Origin: Todiramphus chloris collaris
Lineage: Eukaryota > Chordata > Aves > Coraciiformes > Alcedinidae
DNA length: 64,000 nt
Direction: 5' to 3'
NCBI GenBank assembly: GCA_025345505.1
Contig: JANVCC010010406.1
Location: 13,055,242-13,119,241, forward strand
Of the stretch, positions 25,660 to 39,009 are shown piece by piece. Below the pieces are notes generated by a model. The model had not been told where the DNA came from and did no database searches. It saw nothing but the letters and a program-made list of their open reading frames with translations. The position numbers were made by a program, and so were the translations under genes. Numbering within the stretch: position 1 is the stretch's first letter; each line of letters begins with the position of its first letter.

Positions 25660-28112
25660 TCCAGATCTCAGTGTACAGGCACTGTATTTCATGTCTTCTG
25701 TCCCTTCTTGTAGATGGGAGTCATATTGACAAGCCTCCAGTAATCTGGCGTCTCCCCTGTTAACCAGAACTGCTGGTAAGTGACAGAGAGTGGCTTGGCA
25801 AGCTCCTGCACCAGCAAGCTCCTGCACCAGCTCCCTCAGCACTGTCAGGTGGATCCCATCCAAACCCATAGACTCATGAGTGTCCAATTGGCTTAGCAGG
25901 TCATTAAATGCTTCCTCCTGGATTATTGGGGGTTATTCTGCTCTCTGTCCCCATCTTCCAGCACAGGGGACTGAATATCATGGGGATATCTGGTCTGAGT
26001 CAAAGAAGGCATTAAGTACCTCAGCCTTTTCCTGATCTTTGGTGGCAATGTTCCCTCCAGAACCAGTAATGGGTTGAGATTCTCCTTGGCTGTCTTTTTG
26101 TTGTTAATGTATTTGTAAAAACAGTTTTTATTACCTCTTACAGCAGTGGACAGATTGAGTACTAGGTGGACTTTTGCCTTTCTGATGTTCTCTCTGCATG
26201 ATCTAACTAGATCCCTTTACTCTTCCTGGATTGCCTGCCCCTTCTTCCAAAGGAGGTAAACTCTCCTTGTTTTTCTGAGTTCAGCCAGGCCTGTTTTCTT
26301 CCCTCCCAGTTCATCTTACGACACATGGGGAAAGATGCTCCTGTTCCTCTAAGAATTCCTTCTTGAAGAGCATCCAGCCTTCCTGGACCCATTTGCCCTT
26401 CAGGACTGTCTCTCAAGACACATTCTCAACCAGTGTCCTGAATAGGCCAAAGTCTGCCCTCCAGAAGTCCATAATAGTGCTTATGCTGAGCCCACTACTT
26501 ACTTCATCAAGAATCAAGACCTCTATCATTTCATGGTCACTAAGCATAAGATGTCCTCTGACCGCCACATCACCCACCAGGCCTCTGTTTGTAAACAGCA
26601 GATCTACTGAGGCACCTTCCCTGGTAGGCTCACTTACCAGCTGTGTCAAGAAGTTATCTTCCACACATTCCAGGAACCCCTTAGACTGTTTCCTCTCTGC
26701 TGTGTGGCATTTCCAGCAGATGTCCAGTAAGTTGAAGTCCCCCACAAGAACAAGGGCTGGTGACTTTGAGATTTCTGCCAGCCACTTATAGAGTGCTTCA
26801 CCTGCCTCTTCATCCTGGTTGGGTGGTCTATAACAGACTCCCAACAGGATATTTGCCTTACTGGCCTACCCCCTCATCCTAACCCATAAGAACTTGACCC
26901 AACCATCACAGTTGTTGAGCTCTACACAATCAAAACACCCCCTAAAATACAGAGACACCCCATCACCTTTCCTTCCCTGCCTATACCCTCTGAAGAGCTT
27001 ACAGCCATCCATTGCAGCATTCCAGTCATGACAGTCATCTCACCATCTTTCTGTGACGGTGACTATGTCATAGCTGTCCCGCTGCACAATGGCTTCTAGC
27101 TTCTCCTGTTTGTTGCCCATGCTGTGTGCATTGGTGTAGATGCACTTGAACTGGGCTATCAATTTCACCCTCAATACTGGCAGGCCGCCCTTAGTCTCAA
27201 CTCTAGAGAGCCTCATTCTATCCCCTTTCACCTCCACACCTCGTTTAGAGCCCTCTCAATGAGTCCCACCAACTCGTGTGTGAGGATCCTTTTCCCCCTG
27301 TGAGACGGATGGATTCCATCTGTCACCAGCAGGCCTGGTACTGTGTAAACCTCCCCATGATAAAAACCCCCAAAACATTCCACTGGCAGCACCAGCCTCT
27401 GAGCCACGTGTTAATCAGGTGTGTTTTCCTGTTCCTTTCAGTATTGTTCCTGCCACTGAAGGGATTGAGGAAAACACTGCCTGAGCTCCTGATCCTCCAA
27501 CCAACCACCACAGTGCCCTGAAGTCCCCTCTATAATCACTTTTGGACTTCTGTCTGCAACCCTATCACTGCCAACCTGCATAACCAGTAGCAGGATATAA
27601 TCAGGGGGCCGTACCAGACCAGGGAGTTTCCTGATGATGTCTCTAGCCCAGGCCCCAAATGGGCAGAAGACTTCCCTGTGAGATATGTCCAGTTGGCATA
27701 TGTGGCCATCTGTTTCCCTCAGAAGTGAATCACCTATGACAATGACCCTCTTTTTTTGCTTAACAGAAGAAGCCCTAATGCATGGGGCTGGCTGACTCAT
27801 CCCAGACAACTCTCTGGATGAACCCTCATCTACATCTTCATTTGCCTGGCCCTCAAGTTCCAGGGCCCCAGACCTGTTGTGCAAGGGCAACTGGGAAGGT
27901 CACGGAGGCTGGGAGGGGATTCACCTGCCTCCGTGACCAGGGATCTGTTTCAATTCCCCTTCCCATCTCTTGGGCATCTTCCTTCCGCCTGGTGGCAAGA
28001 GGGTAAGGGATCCTCTGCTTCTTGTGGAGCCTCCCACTGCTGCATTTGCCTCCAGGTGTGGCTCCACCACTCCATCTCCCTCAATTATGTGTGTTCCAAT
28101 CTTGTAACTGCT
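25660..28112 (-). mobile_element. CR1 LINE, ORF1 + endonuclease + start of RT, minus strand
   Basis: Reading the minus strand from 28112 downward, 27890-27438 encodes a CR1 ORF1-like esterase segment with the GDSLLRETDG motif, 27237-27040 encodes the start of the ORF2 endonuclease (YTNAHSMGNKQEKLE), and 26844-26413 encodes the endonuclease body (GVCYRPPNQDEEA, VGDFNL, SDHEMI). The block at 25887-25740 encodes the linker into reverse transcriptase (SMGLDGIHLTVLREL). Frames are broken by several indels and stops, so the copy is dead. Most CR1 copies keep only the 3' end. This one keeps the 5' two-thirds and loses the RT core and 3' UTR, unless 24450-24607 is its tail. Confidence 0.92.
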
Positions 28113-31100
28113 GTATCTCACAAAGATAACATTTGGTCCTGTTTCTTGTTCAAGAAACCTGTACTCTATATACACTATATTAGTTAAGCTTGACTTCTTA
28201 AGACATCAATAAAACCACAAATATTTTGACCATGATACGTCGTTAACAAGTGTTGTAGTTCACATTACTTCACTCAGAGATTCAGCACAAGTAAATACTA
28301 AGATATTTTCTAACTAGGCCATTATTAGTTTTACACAGTTCGCACTGGGTACATCAGCTGGGGTGTTGCAAGTATTTACTACACCACCACTGACAGGAAA
28401 AGAAGTGTATTTATTACTTGCACTGGTTTATATATACAACTGGAACTTAACTCTGCTCTTTCACACCCCCACGCCTTTTTGTCTCCCCTCTAGGACTACT
28501 AACAAAGCTGTATGCTCTAATGCAGAGCAGAAAATTACAGCTGTTATTAGATATTAGACAGTAGTTACAGCAGGAAAGAGAAATCTAAAAATTAGCACAG
28601 GAAGGGGAGGGAGAATTAGACCCTACACTATTGTGTAAATCAGGTGGAAATCAAAATGTGGCATTTCAAATGGGGTATAGGCACACCATGTACACTAGGC
28701 AGGTATTCTGAGAATTTATGTGCATCTGGCAAATATCTGCATGCTAGAAATTCAAAGAGTTTTCTAAGTTATGAAGTAATTCTGTGCCTTTCTGTGTAAC
28801 ATCTACCTAATGTTAAGAGAGGCTAGCTTTAATATATGATGTTAGGACCTATTTGATTTCATACATACTTGGTTACAAGCAGTTGTTTCTTTCTTTTTGA
28901 AATCACTTATATTATTTGTCATTACATACCTTGCAGCCTTCTCAGTATTCATAATAGCTTATGTAGAATTGAATTAGGAAGTGTGATTCATAAGCTAGAC
29001 ACCATGAAAGGAAAACTCTATTATGAGGTACTAGTATAGATGTGTCTTTAAGCAGATGGAAAAATTCTACTATCACAAGAAAAAAAAGTATTTAAGCATA
29101 TCAACTGGCCCAACGAAATGAGAAACCTTCAAATTATTTAATTAAGAAACTGAAGTTAACGGCTTAATGCAGTTTGCCTGCAGTAAAGGAAATAGCTCAG
29201 TTACCCAAATTCCAATAGCGAAAAAAGAAACAATCAATATTTTCCCCCATCTGGGAATGGAAGCAAGTACCAGCTGCCACACTGTATATATAACTGAGAT
29301 AGATCTATCTCAAGGACCAGCATGCAGATTTTCATTAGAATGAGCAAGGAGTGTTTTTAAATTGCCTACGTGACTCAGGAGTGTAAGTGCTTGTAATGAG
29401 AGTTAAACAAGCAACCTGAACTTGATCCTTTAAACTTCCCCTGGGTACTTTTACCTTAACTCACTTAAATATGCCCATAGGAGATGTCTTCAACAGGAAC
29501 AGAGTGAAATCTGAGAACAATGAAGAACCCACTATATAAATGGAGGGGTTTCCACCACTTGCAAGGGGAGCAAGAGCTGGGCCTAGCCATACACATAAAT
29601 CACCTCCATTGTTCTTGTCATTTCCACAGTTTTGTTGTATTTGATGGCAAGAAATTAATATTGTAGCTTTGGTTATTCCGGTGCAGCATACTGCATCAGA
29701 AAAAATATCTTGTGGACATGTTTTTAATATGCAGTACAGCTAATCTGGTCCATATGGGACCAGCCCTTTATAGGGTTCTAGCTGTATCACTCAGAGAGAA
29801 AGGATCTTAACTGCTGCTACCAAACTCTTTGCTCTGTCACAAAGGTCCTGCCACGACATTGGGAAGGTTGTTTAATCTCTTGTGCTTTGATATCACTCAG
29901 CCTGTAAAGCTGAGGTAACGGAACATCCCACCTCCCATCGCTGCCCTGATGGGAAATACATTAGAGATTGTGAGCTGCTCAGCTTGTGATATAGGTCATG
30001 ACTGATCACTGCTGTTACACTGTTATCCTTAATCTAGGCCACTATAAGTAAATTAAGGCTCTTCTGTGTCTTCAGTGTTTTAAGAAACAAGAGTGGGTGA
30101 CAATTCCTTAATTAACAAGCTGGTTTCAACACTGTATACTTTTTGAAATTGTAAACATTTAAAGAACAGCAAAATAATTCAAAATAAAATAAAGCTTAGC
30201 TAAGCAGTACAGGCAAGAAACATTAATTCAACTGAAACACTGTACCAGTTAGAAATGGCAATCTAAATAATACTGAAAAACAAATGCCTTTAAAAACCGT
30301 CACAGATGACTGTTTCTGTACTATAAAAATGCTTTCAGATATCCTACTGTGCTGGATGTTAATATGTAGGACTTTTTTTAAACTCAAATTAGATTACAAT
30401 GTTAGTAGGTCATAATGGAGCCATTGTTCTCCTACCTATCATGTACATTCCTGTGCAATTCTGTTGCTGATAACAATACAAATCAGGGAATTTAGGTGGA
30501 AGGAGAATACTATACCTTTATGTAAAGCCACCTAACAAATGTGAGTGTAAAGAAACAATACATTTTAAACCAGCAACCACTCAGGTAAGCCTTTCATTCT
30601 TAGATTATCACTGAAGACAACAATCTCAGACGTCTTTCTGGTGAGGCAAACTGTATAAAAACCTATCCAGTCTGACCTTTCAAATTGGAGGTGTGAGGTT
30701 CACTCCCAGAAATGAGAACAGAGGTAACTTTTAGGCAGAAGCAAATTCAGCCATGATTGCTGCATTACCACATGACCCTTGCACATGCAGTTTGGGATGC
30801 TCTTGTTTCAATGACAGAAATCTTGCCTTCCTACACGAACTTTCTGGAGATACTACTTGTGAAAGGTGGGACTGAGAAGTAAGAGAGATGTTCACATACT
30901 GTGCCAGCTCTGTCCTGTGACCTGGTGCACTGGGGAACTGCAGTACAGGACTGTGTCTGGTACCACATGGATCAACCACTTGAAAATAATTGTCTAGAGC
31001 TTGCCGAGGTCCCTAGCCCTGGGTAGCTGGCATTTGACTTTGTTATTGTTCATTAACCTGCATGTGCAGAAGTGTCATTTCATGGAAAACTCTGCCTGGA

Positions 31101-31744
31101 AAAAGAGACAGGGCACAGGCAGGAGCCTGGTTGGGGTCCAGCTGGTTCCCTTGCAGCAGCGTCAGATACTGGAGTGAGGCAAGCATGGAGATGGGCCACA
31201 CCGCCTGAGCACATGGGAAAGGGAGCCAGCTGCTGGCTGCCATCCCACTCTCTGCCTTCTGCCCTCTGGCTAACAGAGGGTAGATTTCATCATCCGCCTG
31301 AGCCATGACTTTTAAGTGCAAGGAACCTCGTCAGCAGTGTGTACACTGGGCCTTTTATTCAGAAGACTCAGATACTTTGATTTCTGGTGTGACCATTTTG
31401 CCTAGTCACATCTGGATTAATTCATAAGGTGAATTTGTGCATAATCCTAGGAGTGCTTCAGCCTTACAGAACAGTTGTAACTGAAGGTTTCACCTCTGCT
31501 AATTGTCCTTGAAAATGTCTTCATATATTAGACAAGCATGCTGTAAGCATCTGGCTTAACCAAGAATAAAACTACCTAAATTAAATTTGCAAAGATATAC
31601 CCACAGCCTCTTGTTCTTGTCCAAAACATAAACCAAATACAGCATCCTTAACATACTGTTAACTTCCTTCCCATAAAGCTTAATGCATCTTAAATATCAG
31701 GAGAAGAACTGTAGAATACAAAAAGTCAACAATGTCTTGTTGCA
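28113..31744. other. Intergenic, no gene recognised
   Basis: AT-rich sequence with no identifiable exon or mobile element. Two overlapping open frames of 92 and 78 codons near 31043-31321 have no recognisable domain. Confidence 0.5.
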
Positions 31745-31906
31745 GAAAATGGCATGGAGTCTCCATTGTTGGAGGGCCTTAAAAACATGTTAGACAAACA
31801 TCTGTCGGTAGTGATACTGGATTATCTGAAGCTTCCCTAGAGGCAGGAGCTGGGTCAGGTGACTCTGGAGGGACCTTTCTAGACCAGTTTTTCTGTAGGT
31901 CTGCCT
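31745..31906 (+). mobile_element. Degraded CR1 3'-region fragment
   Basis: The segment shows the CR1-like order ggagtctccattgttggag, then aaaacatgttagacaaacat and ggagggacctttctagacc. It is more diverged than the other copies and seems to belong to an older subfamily. Confidence 0.65.
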
Positions 31907-32077
31907 TAAACTACACACTTCCAGCTGCACTCACCCAGATGCCAACTTACAAAAGGAAACACTAACATCAGTCTTTGCTCACCCCCAAGTCTTATAAGAC
32001 CCTCACTGAAACCCCACAGAAAAAAAAAAAAAAAAATTAGGTGAAGGCTTTATGATTTTGATTATGATGTTGCTTTA

Positions 32078-33090
32078 TAACTGGTGGAGTTCCAACTGAT
32101 TGGAAAAAGGGAAACATCACTCCCATTTTCAAAAAGGGAAAAAGGAAGTCCCAGGCAACTATAGGCCAATCAGTCTCACCTCTGTGACCAGCAGGATTAT
32201 GAAGGCTCTGGTATGGCACATGGAAAATAATGAGGTGATTGGTGACAACCAACATGGCTTTACCGAGGGCAAATCCAGTGGCCTTTTATGATGGAGTAAC
32301 AGCATCAGTGGACAAGGAAAGAGCAGGTGATGTCATCCACCTGGACTTGTGCAAAGCCTTTGACACTTTACTGCACAACATCCTGGTCTTTAAGTTGGTG
32401 AGACATGGATTTGAGGAATGGGCCAAGTTGTGTTCAATGGCTTCATGCCCAAGTGGTGACCAGCAATGAGTGGTGTTCCTCAGGGATTGGTACTGGGATC
32501 GATCCTGTTTAACATCTTTGTTGGTGATGGACACTGGGATCGAGTGCACCGTCAGAAAGTTTGCCGGCACCAAGCTGTGTGCTGTGGTTGATATGCTAGA
32601 GGGGAGGGATGACATCCAGAGGGACATGGACAGGCTTGAGAAGTGGGCCCATGACAACCTCATGAAGTTCATCATGGCCAAGTGCAAGGTCATGCACCTG
32701 GGTTGGGGTAATCCCAAGCACAAATACAGGCTGGATGAAGTATGGATTGAGAGCAGTCCTGAGGAGAAAGACTTGGGGGTCATGGTTGCTGAAAAGCTCA
32801 ATATGAGCCAGCGATGTGTGAATGCAGTACAGAAGGCCAATGGCATCCTGGGCTGCATCAAAAGAAGATTGGCCAGCAGGTCAAGGAGGGTGATTCTGCC
32901 ACTCTACTCTGCTCTCATGAGACCCCACCTGGAGTACTGTGTTCAGTTCTGCAGTCCTCAACACAAGGACATGGATCTGATGGAGCGGGTCCAGAGGAAG
33001 GCGACAAAAATGATCAGAAAGCTGGAGCACCTTCCTATGAGGACAGGCTGAGGGAATTCCAATCATTCCAGTTGGCACAGGATAAAGTCA
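32078..33090 (+). mobile_element. CR1 LINE reverse-transcriptase fragment
   Basis: From 32078 it follows CR1 ORF2 reverse transcriptase: GVPTDWKKGNI-like coding, the NYRPISLTSV motif near 32160, the DLCKAFDT motif near 32345, and a long open stretch 32470-33051 with the HLGWGNPKHKY and LEYCVQFC blocks. The reading frame shifts several times. Similarity ends near 33090 without the CR1 3' UTR or octamer repeats, so the copy has lost its 3' end. Confidence 0.92.
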
Positions 33091-34854
33091 CCACTCTTTC
33101 CTTCACTGTCAGGGGCAAAGCTGGGTCCCTGAGACATAATGGTGCTCTATTTTGACAACCCTCAGGGTTTCTGGGAAGATTTGGGTGCTTACACTAAAGC
33201 CTGTTTCTTTTTCAGCCCCAAGGCTTTCTCGTACAGGTGCACTGCTTCTGGTGATCAGTCCAGAATCACCTTCTGCATTCAGAAGTGGAAACAAATATAA
33301 CAGCACTAGGGACTCCATGGCGCAGTGAGGCAGCAAGAAGTGGGTAAACAACCAGGACAGCTTAACGTGGCAATTGCCTTCCTGCTGAACCAGTCCTGTG
33401 GCTGTCCCTCAGGCTCATTTGCACAAATTCTCTCACAGAACTGTTGCAAAGCTTGAATTATTGATATCTGTGGAGCACAGCATGCCAGTAGGTGCCAATG
33501 AACTCTCTCCTTGCAAAATAAAAACAGAGCAAACCCCACAGCCACTAACAGCCTGCTAACAAAGGGCTGAATCTTACTCTGACCGTAACTCTGCATCTGG
33601 GCATTCCAGCTACAGCTGTAGAGCAGTATGCAGCACCAAAGCTGGTCACATTCCCATTTTGTAGTCAGTCACATTCCCAGGCTGTAATTTTTCACTGGGG
33701 CTGCTTTTTTTGGAGCCTTACACCATCTCTGAGCTAACTTTCAGTGTAAGAGCAGGAAGTCTCACTGCTTATTACTCATTCAGAGCACTACAACAACCAC
33801 AACAAACAAGGGCAAACTCACATGGTGACAGCCATGGACATCATAGAGACCAGCACACAATATGTGAGATCCTGTGAACTCACACATGTTGAAACATGCA
33901 TTTCCTGTCTTTTTATCATCACAGGAATAACTACCTAAAAAAAACCACTGAAGATAAAATAGGGGTGGTTGTTCTTTCTTGTTTGTACTGATGAGGACCT
34001 AGAAAACTTTTAATTTTCTAATTCTTAACATGAGAGGATAAAGGATGCAGGATTTTAGCCATGGGATTTTTTGTGTCTTTTCACCTGCCATAACTCCACA
34101 GGGACTTCTGCCATACCCAAGCCAAATGCAAGTAGGCCATGAGCCTCATTTTCTTTTTTTCCAAATAGCCCAAGTAAAGCCTAAGTAACCCATAGCTGTA
34201 TACACCTGCTAGAATTCATCAGAAAAAGATGGTGTCACTAACATAGCAACAAAGAGAGTAATGCACATAGGCAAAGAAAACAGGATAGAGTCATACTGGA
34301 CCTTTTTTGCATGCTGACTTCAACAACCACCTATAGCTGAAATAACAGAGCAAGACATGCCTCTTATTTCATTTTTTTCTTAACTGAAGCAGGACCTTTG
34401 GCAGCTTGTCACTAGCAGCAGTGACGCTTACATGTAAGATAAGCAGTGCACTTGAACAAGGTAATAAAGACGATAATGAGAACCTACTCACAAAGGGCTG
34501 AGTAAACAGCAGTCAGAGAGAGATGGGACATGCCGGGAAAACGAGAGCAGAAAATGAGCTTAATTTCAAGCAAAATGTAATGAGATTGATCTTCATCTCA
34601 CTGAAGCCACTGGGACTCACAATCCTGGCTATAAAGACAAATTTCTGTATGATATCCCATCGGAAGGATGTGACTGGCAGCTGTAGAACTATGTGAGATT
34701 TTATGAAGATGATGTAGAGGAACAGACTGACATTTTTAAGCTCTTGAAATGACTAGTAGTTGGAGAAGCTCTACGTCACTTAATCTGTCCAGCTCCACTT
34801 TGCAGGAGTGCCCACTGGCAGTGACGCTGCACTGCCCTCTTACTCACTGCCCAG
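33091..34854. other. Intergenic, no gene recognised
   Basis: No identifiable exon, RNA gene or mobile element. Confidence 0.5.
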
Positions 34855-35030
34855 TTACTCTCATCGTAAGAAACACTTTCTTAATGACTTGAGATTTTCC
34901 TGTTTCAGCTTCAGGCCATTGCACCTTGTCTTCCTTCTTCTGAGAGTGTGGCTAATTCCCTTCTTTCATTTATACTATTATCTCTGCAATTATTTATAGT
35001 CTGTAACTGTAATTCTCCTGAGTCTTCTAT
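34855..35030 (-). mobile_element. Probable degraded CR1 fragment, minus strand
   Basis: The plus strand resembles the reverse complement of the CR1 region near the ORF2 end: aaacactttcttaatgactt, cctgtttcagcttcaggcca and ttgcaccttgtcttc. Divergence is high, so this is tentative. Confidence 0.45.
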
Positions 35031-35169
35031 TTAATACAGTTATTTCAGTGTCTTTTTTCTGCAGTATGTCTTACTTTTCCGTCATCATCCATTACTGGCT
35101 TTGTGTCTTTTCTATTTTAAAAATAATTTTTAAATTATGGGGACTTAGTTGCATTATGGGCCATAGACT

Positions 35170-37180
35170 GTCTCAAACAAGGAAAGGGAGGGACCAGCAT
35201 GGCTGAACCAAGACCTGATGGTCAAACTAAAAGGCAAGAAAGAACTTCACAGGCAGTGAAAGCAGGGACAGGTATCTTGGGAAGAGCATAGAGATGCTGC
35301 CCAGTTGTGTAGGGATGGAGTCAGGAAGGTCAGGGCATGGTTGGAACTGAACTTGGCAATGGATCTGAAGAATAACAAGAAGGGCTTCTGTAAGTATATC
35401 AATGAGAAAAGGAAGGTTAAAGAAAACACACACCCCTGATGAGCAAGACTGGCAAGCTGGTAACAACAGACAAGGAAAATGCTGAGATTCTCAACATTTT
35501 TTCCTTGGTCTTCACTGGCAACCTCTCTCCTCACACCTCCCAAGTTGAAGGACCAAGTAGGGATTAGGGGGACAAAGTCCCTCCCATTGTAAGTGAAGAT
35601 CAGGTTTGTGACCACCTGTGGAACATGAACATACATAAATCTATGGGACCTGTGGAGATACATCCCAGATTCCTGAGGGAATTTGATGATGTGGTTTCCA
35701 AGCCACTCTCCATGATATTTGTAAAGTCCTGGCAGTCAGGTGAAGTCCCCAGTGACTGGAAAAAGGGAGACATTGCACCCATTTTAAAAAAGGGTAGAAA
35801 GGAAGACCCTAGAACCTACTGGCCTGTCAGCCTCACCTCTGTCCCTGGAAAGATCATGGAGCAGATCCTCCTAGAAGTTCTGATAAGGTGCATGCAGCAC
35901 AGAGAGGTGATTTGAGACAGCCAGCATGACTTTACTCAGAGCAAGTCCTGTCTGAACAACCTAGTGGCTTTCTACAATGGAGTGACAATGTCAGTGGACA
36001 AGGAAAGAGTGATGGATGTCATCTATCTGGACTTCTGCAAGGCCTTTGACACGGCCCCCCACAACATCCTTCTCTCCATGATGGAGAGATATGGATTTGA
36101 TGGGTGGACTGTTCAATGGATAAGGAATTGGCTGGATGGTCATGTTCAGAGGGTAGTGGTCAATGGCTCAATGTCCAGATGGAGAATGGTCTCAAATGGT
36201 GTTCCTCAGGGGTCTGTACTGCGACCAGTGATGTTTAATATCTTCATCAATGATCTAGACAATGGGATCCAGTGCACCATCAACAAGTTTGTAGATGACA
36301 CCAAGCTGCATGGTGTGGTTAATATACCAGAGGGACAAGATGCCATCCAGAGGGACATGGACAAGCTGTAGAAGTGGACCCAGGTGAACCTCATGAGGTT
36401 CAACAAGACCAAAAGCAGGATCCTGCACCTGGGCCAGAACAAGCTTCAATATCAATACAGGCTGGGGGACGAGGTGATGGAGAGCAGCCCTGCATAAAAG
36501 GACTTGAGGGTTCTGGTGCATGAGAGGCTGGACATGAGCCAACAATGTGCACTTGCAGCCCAGAAGGCCAATCACATCCTGGGCTGCATGAAAAGAAGTG
36601 TGGCCAGAAGCTGGAGAGAGGTGATCCTGCCCCTCTGCTCTGCTCTGGTGAAACCACACCTGGAGTATTGTGTCCAGCTCTGGAGCTCTCAACACAAGAA
36701 GGACATGGACCAGATGGAGCAGGTACAGAGGAGGGCCACAAAAATGATCAGAGAGTTGGAGCACCTCTCCTACAAGGACAGACTGAGGGAGCTGGGGTGG
36801 TTCAGTCTATAGAAGAGAAGGCTCCAGGGAGACTTTATAGTGGCCTTCCAGCACTTGAAGGGAGCCTACAGGATGGCTGTGGAGGCATTGTTTAAAAGGC
36901 CATGTAGTGACAGGACAAGAGATAGTGGTTTTAAACTAGAGAAGGGTAGAGTTAGATTTGACATTAGCAAGAAGTTTTATACTATGAGGGTGGTGGAACA
37001 CTGGAACAGGTTGCTCAGAGAGGTGGTGAAGGCTCCATTCCTGGAGACATTCAAGGTCAGGCTTGATGAGGCTTTGAGCAACCTGATCTAGCTGGGGATG
37101 TCCCTGCTCACTGCAGGAGAGTTGGATTAGATGACCTTTAGAGGTCCCTTCCAACATAAGGCATTCTATGATCCTATTTC
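35170..37180 (+). mobile_element. CR1 LINE, about 2 kb, RT domain and 3' end
   Basis: The best-preserved CR1 reverse transcriptase of the window. It covers the pre-RT linker (NNKKGFCKYINEKRK-like coding near 35370), a block encoding [15 protein letters not shown] at 35635, [14 protein letters not shown] near 35824, [10 protein letters not shown] near 36027, [20 protein letters not shown] near 36200 and [11 protein letters not shown] near 36293. In the usual FADD position this copy reads FVDD. The C-terminal block and the 3' UTR end with ATTCTATGATCCTAT at 37163. In-frame stops and frameshifts (for example the TAG at 36369) make it inactive. It is 5'-truncated before the endonuclease. Confidence 0.95.
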
Positions 37181-38492
37181 CATAGTATCTACCACTAAAT
37201 TACTTAGGTACGTGCCAGTCATTAACAAGTATACCCCTTGAAAATGCCTTCTGACACAGGGAAAGATTCTGATTTCCGTTTTACCAGGCAAAGAGGCATA
37301 GAAAAACCAAGCTGCACAAGAACATTTGGAAAAGATTTGACAAAGACAAACCATAAATTTAACCTAGATCTTCTGAGCTGCTGATCAGTATCTTCACAGC
37401 AATATTCTTAAGAAAAAAAACAGGCAACGTAGCTGCAGTTGAAAAGCCTAAGAAATCACTCGTTGTATGCAAAAAAGATTTATCTTCTTGTATCAGGAGA
37501 TGCTATTCTGTATTGATACTGGAATGAGTAATGCTAACTACTGAGGTCATGACAAAATGGATCTCCAAGGAATAACAGATGTGATAATCATGACAGCAAT
37601 CATGACAAAAACACAGCTTTGAAAGGGTACTTGCCTATATTTTAAAGCATTCAAGTAAAATGAAATAATGGTTATGACAGTGTAGCAGTTTTGCATATTA
37701 ATGATGTGACAGATTTCAGGAAGAAAAGAGATCAAAATCAGTCTGGAAAAGGAAAGCTCTAATGGGACAGAGTTGGAGTCTGCTATGGGCTACCATATAT
37801 TGTTACAAACAGCCTGAGCTCTACAAGGAAGATGTGTCAGGACAGAGTATTATTACAGAAGGCATGAACTTCCCATAAACAGAGCACAAATACTACTAAT
37901 ACCTGTCAGTTCTGGATACTTCCATACATGAGTAATCATTGTATCTTCACCAAGTAGCCAAAGAACCCATAGCGCTGCATTTGAGATTTAAGTTAGCTTT
38001 CCATTAAGTTTTCCACATCAGATCTGGCAAGATCTGACCTGAATGACCACGGAGGGACTTACTTTAAATCAAATTAAATGATACATATGGAATTCAGTTC
38101 CCTGTAAAAGATGAAATTTTGAAAAAATTCAGAGAACTAGAGAGTTTAAGGATTTGGAACTCCTTCAAATGCCATTCAAATGTAATAGTAAAGAAAAAAG
38201 AAAGCATATTGCATATGTATTGCATATGACACTAAGATTAGAGATATAACTCTATAATGTATAAACTCTATAAAGTATAACTGTATAATGAAATTAACAC
38301 TTGATTCACTTTTCAACAGAAACAATGACTATAGCTGCAAACCCCAAAGATCTTGCAGTGGAGCAGACAGTCTCTATAATAGGACACGTGCTATAGGAGA
38401 ACAGAATGATTATTTTTTGTATTTAAGGAAGAAAAGGGGATAAGTTTCTCAAACCGCTCAGACAGTCAGACCTGTAGCCTGACTTCAAAAAT
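37181..38492. other. Intergenic, no gene recognised
   Basis: AT-rich sequence with short local repeats (ctctataa/gtataa units at about 38247-38290). No exon recognised. Confidence 0.5.
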
Positions 38493-38874
38493 TGTCTAGA
38501 GTTTCCCTAGGATAGGGTTAATTTTCACCAGAAGTTGGGCGGGATAGACAACCGAACCAGGCAATGGGATATTCGGTACTGAACTGACATCAGTCCCACA
38601 ATGGAAGGGCAGGGGTGGGCCAGGCAAAGCGCAGGCGTTGGCAGTGCTGCCTTTGCTCGGTTTGTTCTGTATTGTGTATTGTTTTATTGCCATTACTGTC
38701 ATTGTTACTTATCCTTTTGCGTTGTTGTATTAAAATCTCCTCTCAACCTGAGGGGTTTTGTACTTTTCTCCCTCCTCTGCTTCTAAGTCCAGGGAGGATC
38801 GGGGCAGGAGGGAAGGAGGGCAGTGAGCAAGTGGTGCACAGTGCTTAGCTCCTGCCTGGGTCTAAACCACAACA
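38493..38874 (+). mobile_element. Avian ERVL-type solo LTR, plus strand
   Basis: It starts TGTCTAGAGTTTCCCTAGGA and has the aggatagggttaattttc block and the gggatagacaaccgaacc block typical of avian ERVL LTRs. It continues through a GC-rich stretch and an ATTAAA polyadenylation motif at 38729-38734, and ends ...TAAACCACAACA at 38874. The flanking pentamers aaaat and ataat match at 4 of 5 positions, which could be an eroded target-site duplication. No internal viral gene is adjacent, so it is a solo LTR left by recombination. Confidence 0.82.
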
Positions 38875-39009
38875 ATAATATACAAAGTTGTAGGCCAAAT
38901 ATAGAATAGAAGACATCATATGCTTCAATGTACTTAGAAAATGGGAGCAAACACAATGTGGATTTGATAGAACTAGAGTGTGCCCAGCTAACTTGAGCCC
39001 TTCTTCCCA

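Noticed and set aside
26413..26844. 143-codon minus-strand endonuclease-like frame
   Set aside because: It belongs to the dead CR1 copy at 25660-28112, not to a host nuclease gene.
27438..27890. 150-codon minus-strand frame with a GDS esterase motif
   Set aside because: It matches the CR1 ORF1 esterase-like region and is followed by CR1 ORF2 on the same strand, so it is not a host lipase or esterase.
32470..33051. 193-codon open frame that could look like a gene
   Set aside because: It is the reverse-transcriptase C-terminal part of a CR1 element with frame breaks on both sides.
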